DNA from: SG-bin7 sp964498095
Lineage (GTDB): Bacteria > Bdellovibrionota > Bdellovibrionia > Bdellovibrionales > SG-bin7
DNA length: 64,000 nt
Assembly (NCBI GenBank): GCA_964498095.1
Contig: CAZCFY010000007.1
Span: 1-64,000, forward strand
Direction: 5' to 3'
Position 1 is the stretch's first letter; each line of letters opens with the position of its first letter. The notes under the pieces were generated by a model that saw only the letters and a list, made by a program, of their open reading frames with translations, did not search any database and was not told where the DNA came from. Position numbers and translations under genes: made by a program. This document shows positions 61,490-64,000 of the stretch, in pieces.

Positions 61490-62248
61490 TTAACGAACAG
61501 TAAAGTTTTTCTTTATAACGACTAACTCGCCTTCGATTTCAATCAACCTGCCTTTGTATTCCCAACTGTCCGAAAAGTTGGAAACAGAAACCGAAACTTG
61601 CTTTTTTAACTCCTGACTGAGTCGTTCAACCTCACCTCGCAAAGTAAAACAGCCTCCGCCCTTACACCCATTATAAATTCTGATTTCGCCGCCAGGCTTT
61701 AAAACCCGTAGGGCCTCTTGGAGAGCGCGGTAGGGGTTTTCTAAGTAAACAAAACTTTGGTGAGCGACAACCAGGTCAAACATCTCACCTAACGGAATTT
61801 TTTCGGCAGAACTCGCAATCAAATTGGCGCGATTTTCATCGACGTGCCTTTTCAATTTAGGATATGGTTCTAAATCTGCATCGTACCAAAAATCAAGACC
61901 ATAAGCTTCATGGCCACGTCTCACAAGCGTTGGCACAAAATCACTTAAACCCTCGCCAATGCTAAGTGTAGTTTTATTGAAAAAATCTTTGTCATCGAGT
62001 TGTAAATGTTTTTTAATAACTTCTGTAGGATAATGCTTACCTGTTGTGACTGGTTTGCCGTTAACCTCCACCATGTCGGCTTCGGCGTTGTACCCAACTC
62101 TTAAATCGTTTTTCTCTTGAAACAGGCTTTGTAGGAGCGGAGATTTAGAATTTAGTTTCGAAAATAACTTCGGACAGTCGTTATTTGTAAAGCCGACGAT
62201 AAAAACAGCAAAACAAGGTATTACAAAATGGCGTAAATGTAGGTTCAT
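61490..62248 (-). CDS. class I SAM methyltransferase with N-terminal signal or anchor
   Basis: 252 residues. Hydrophobic N-terminus (RHFVIPCFAVFIVGF), then methyltransferase features LSIGEGLSDFVPTLVRRGHE (motif I, degenerate GEG), MFDLVVAHQSFVYLENPY and LRVLKPGGEIRI. An exported methyltransferase would be unusual; an N-terminal extension not needed for activity is also possible. Confidence 0.75.
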   Translation of the reverse strand: MNLHLRHFVIPCFAVFIVGFTNNDCPKLFSKLNSKSPLLQSLFQEKNDLRVGYNAEADMVEVNGKPVTTGKHYPTEVIKKHLQLDDKDFFNKTTLSIGEGLSDFVPTLVRRGHEAYGLDFWYDADLEPYPKLKRHVDENRANLIASSAEKIPLGEMFDLVVAHQSFVYLENPYRALQEALRVLKPGGEIRIYNGCKGGGCFTLRGEVERLSQELKKQVSVSVSNFSDSWEYKGRLIEIEGELVVIKKNFTVR

Positions 62249-62410
62249 AATATAGTATTTTGCAATAGCCTTGCCGCTTTAAAGCCAATGAAAGTTACCT
62301 GAGGTGACAATTCCCCATTAGTACAAAAATTGAAAAGCACCCGTCGACGGATTAGACGGATGTCTCATTTTGATACAAAAAATTAAACTACAAGAAACCA
62401 TAAAAAGACA

Positions 62411-62659
62411 TTAGCAGCGTGGTTGCAATTGCGAATCATGCACTCCAACGATTCCTCCACTCACAGAATCTGGAAACAACGCGTGTTGGTCAGCTATATA
62501 TTTAGAAAAACAGAGTACATAAGACGTACCATCAACATATCCAGCTTCATGAAAAAGTATGCGGATGACATTTACCCAATTGGCAAGACCTATGGGGTGC
62601 TTTAAAGCACTCCGACAGCCTTCGCTGAACGCCTTTATCCCATCATCAGTTAACCACAT
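62411..62659 (-). CDS. doubtful small reading frame in a 650-base gap
   Basis: 82 residues as listed (MWLTDDGIKAF...). The frame is open further upstream to a TAG near 62793 but with no canonical start that gives a signal or a known fold, and the ribosome site is absent. The rest of 62249-62898 shows no gene or clear signal. Treated as possible only. Confidence 0.2.
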   Translation of the reverse strand: MWLTDDGIKAFSEGCRSALKHPIGLANWVNVIRILFHEAGYVDGTSYVLCFSKYIADQHALFPDSVSGGIVGVHDSQLQPRC

Positions 62660-62898
62660 TACGGGTTTATCTGATTCAGGACACGCTTCGGCATAGGCTA
62701 GCGCTTTACCAGAAAACTTAGAAGTAAAAAATTCAAGTGGGGATGTACAGAAAAAAACCAGTTTGACAAATGCTAGGGCAATTTGCCACTAAAAACTATA
62801 CATCAATTATTAAAACGAAGCCGCCAAGGCAAAATTTCTGTTCTACGGCGGTTTCGTGAGCTATACGAAGAAATCAATTTTTTTAAAAAGGAGTTATT

Positions 62899-63285
62899 AT
62901 GAAAGAGATTTTTCTGATTATGAGTTCAATCGTTCTTATTTCTGGAAGCGTGCGTGCCAGCCAAGCCCGGGAAGATGTGGTTTTTGTTTGCTCTCAGTTT
63001 AAAAATGCCAACGGTCAATCTCCCGTCGGAGTACAAGCGCCAAAACTTGTTCGCCTTCCTGGTGATGCTTCCCAGGGCCAAGATTTATATGTAAGAACTG
63101 CTCCGGTTTATCCGCGCGCCGTTCCTACTTATGAAAAACTTAAAAAGGTTTCTCTCCATGCCGATTTAGCCATTTATGAAAGCCAAAATTTTGAGGTACA
63201 TGTTTTTCACCGCGCTGGACTTCGTGCCAATATTCATTCGAAAGGCACTGATCTTTCTGCGAATTGCAAAAGCACTCAAGAGTAA
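62899..63285 (+). CDS. small secreted protein, unknown function
   Basis: 128 residues. MKEIFLIMSSIVLISGSVRA is a signal peptide; AAAGGAG lies seven bases before the ATG. Two cysteines (VFVCSQF, SANCKST) could pair. No family recognised. Its stop is directly next to the stop of the convergent oxidoreductase. Confidence 0.75.
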   Translation: MKEIFLIMSSIVLISGSVRASQAREDVVFVCSQFKNANGQSPVGVQAPKLVRLPGDASQGQDLYVRTAPVYPRAVPTYEKLKKVSLHADLAIYESQNFEVHVFHRAGLRANIHSKGTDLSANCKSTQE

Positions 63286-64000
63286 TTAGCTTTTCTTTTT
63301 TAAGACGTCTCTAACAAAGGGCTCCCAGTATACGGCTTCGGTGGCCGAAGTTTCCATTGCTGGGAGCGCCCAGTTATCTTGTTCGACAAAAAACACTCTG
63401 TCCTTATGGGGGGCGCGGGCCCGCTGACAAACGTTATTAGCGAGAAGTCCTGGTTGAGCGATGGGAACCGCATGACCCCAATGCGTGATACGTACGTCCA
63501 CTAATTCATTTGGCGTTACTTTTAAAACGGGCATGACATCGTTACGAATTTGATTTTCGAATTCCGCACGGAATTTTTCGTAAGCATCTGGGCCAATCAA
63601 TTCTTGGCGGCCGCCATCATAGGGCATCGGACGATACATGGAAATGACAGTTTGATTTTTACCTATACCGCCGAAGTCAGCATGAACTATATCCGTAGCC
63701 CTTCTTAGGTTCTTCCCCTGCATTTTGGTTTTTAAATCCGCCCCTTTGACCATCAATATTTCATAGAAATTAGGTTCAATACGTTTATTTACCAGCATAT
63801 TGGCTACAAGGTAGGAGCGATATTTGTACTGGCGAATAGCGTCCGCTCGCTCTGGCTCAATGCCCTTTAATATTTTTCCAACAACAAACTTGGGACAGGC
63901 TAAAATCGCGGCTTCGGCTTCGATAAGCGTCACCTTTTGCGTATTAAGATCAAGAGTATGAATTTTTACACCTTGATCGGTAGCTTCGCATTGCAAGACC
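63286..64000 (-). CDS. FAD-dependent amine-oxidase-like oxidoreductase, 5' part outside window
   Basis: C-terminal 236 or more residues; the frame is open at the window edge. AAILACPKFVVGKIL is the strand after the FAD domain in amine oxidase/protoporphyrinogen oxidase folds; the end ...FFVEQDNWALPAMETSATEA resembles the last FAD-contact region (E..A..SG..A) of such enzymes. Substrate cannot be predicted without the N-terminus. Confidence 0.75.
   Translation of the reverse strand, partial: VLQCEATDQGVKIHTLDLNTQKVTLIEAEAAILACPKFVVGKILKGIEPERADAIRQYKYRSYLVANMLVNKRIEPNFYEILMVKGADLKTKMQGKNLRRATDIVHADFGGIGKNQTVISMYRPMPYDGGRQELIGPDAYEKFRAEFENQIRNDVMPVLKVTPNELVDVRITHWGHAVPIAQPGLLANNVCQRARAPHKDRVFFVEQDNWALPAMETSATEAVYWEPFVRDVLKKKS

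Noticed and set aside
1..64000. CRISPR arrays, tRNA or rRNA genes, insertion sequences
   Set aside because: No regularly spaced repeats, no cloverleaf with CCA apart from ssrA, and no transposase or terminal inverted repeats were seen by eye; a tRNA scan could still find one I missed.

Overview
The window looks like chromosomal DNA of a predatory or delta-type Gram-negative bacterium of the Bdellovibrionota (Bdellovibrio-like). This is inferred from gene content, not from a search. The pointers are an MglA-type polarity GTPase behind recR, a TIGR02147-family regulator next to a lipoprotein gene, many secreted proteins and lipoproteins, a PilZ protein, and a GNDQVALAA tmRNA tag. Genes are tightly packed, with many 4-base stop/start overlaps and several convergent pairs whose ends overlap.

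Layout. 0-3 kb: small secreted protein, DEDDh exonuclease, ferredoxin plus coupled unknown protein, PilZ protein, secreted basic protein. 3-7.9 kb (minus strand): housekeeping run SRP RNA - dnaX - ybaB - recR - mglA - nadA - phosphopantetheinyl transferase. 8-17 kb: large secreted protein with a papain-like Cys/His pair, two lipoproteins, a TIGR02147 regulator, an unusual long inverted repeat, then a coiled-coil and two small exported or membrane proteins. 17.07-17.42 kb: ssrA (tmRNA) with a near-consensus promoter.

17.4-27.1 kb: a genomic island inserted at the 3' end of ssrA. The last 13 bases of ssrA recur at 27105-27117. The island carries a tyrosine recombinase and an excisionase-like protein. 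Its cargo is an XRE regulator, a secreted protein, an unknown protein followed by a VSR/DUF559-like PD-(D/E)XK nuclease, an Api92/YubB-like protein, a cobalamin-binding radical SAM protein coupled to a polytopic membrane protein, a HigBA-like toxin-antitoxin pair with an unusually long antitoxin, and a small membrane protein behind a near-perfect 38-bp palindrome. This is the part most likely to hold something undescribed.

27.1-45.5 kb: metabolism and stress genes. They include a methyltransferase, HemG, DoxX, MFS, Hsp20, a CBS-pair protein, a beta-propeller lipoprotein, a DUF883-type protein with partners, a Tat-exported Gly/Tyr/Gln repeat protein coupled to a family 9 glycosyltransferase, hemerythrin, an overlapping cyanophycin synthetase/cyanophycinase pair, a Ku fragment, a DUF4383 membrane protein, a FAD-Rieske oxidoreductase and a short-chain dehydrogenase. 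45.5-64 kb: a frameshifted remnant, an OmpR-type response regulator facing an Hpt protein, a HAD-GNAT fusion, O-methyltransferase, Nudix, VanX-like dipeptidase, pirin, MipA/OmpV, TMEM175-like channel, exported J-domain protein, RhlE helicase with an RRM protein, oxidoreductase, LysR and secreted proteins. It ends in a truncated FAD-dependent oxidoreductase.

No rRNA, tRNA, CRISPR array or insertion sequence was recognised. Starts were moved from the longest reading frame where a Shine-Dalgarno sequence or signal peptide favours an internal start.
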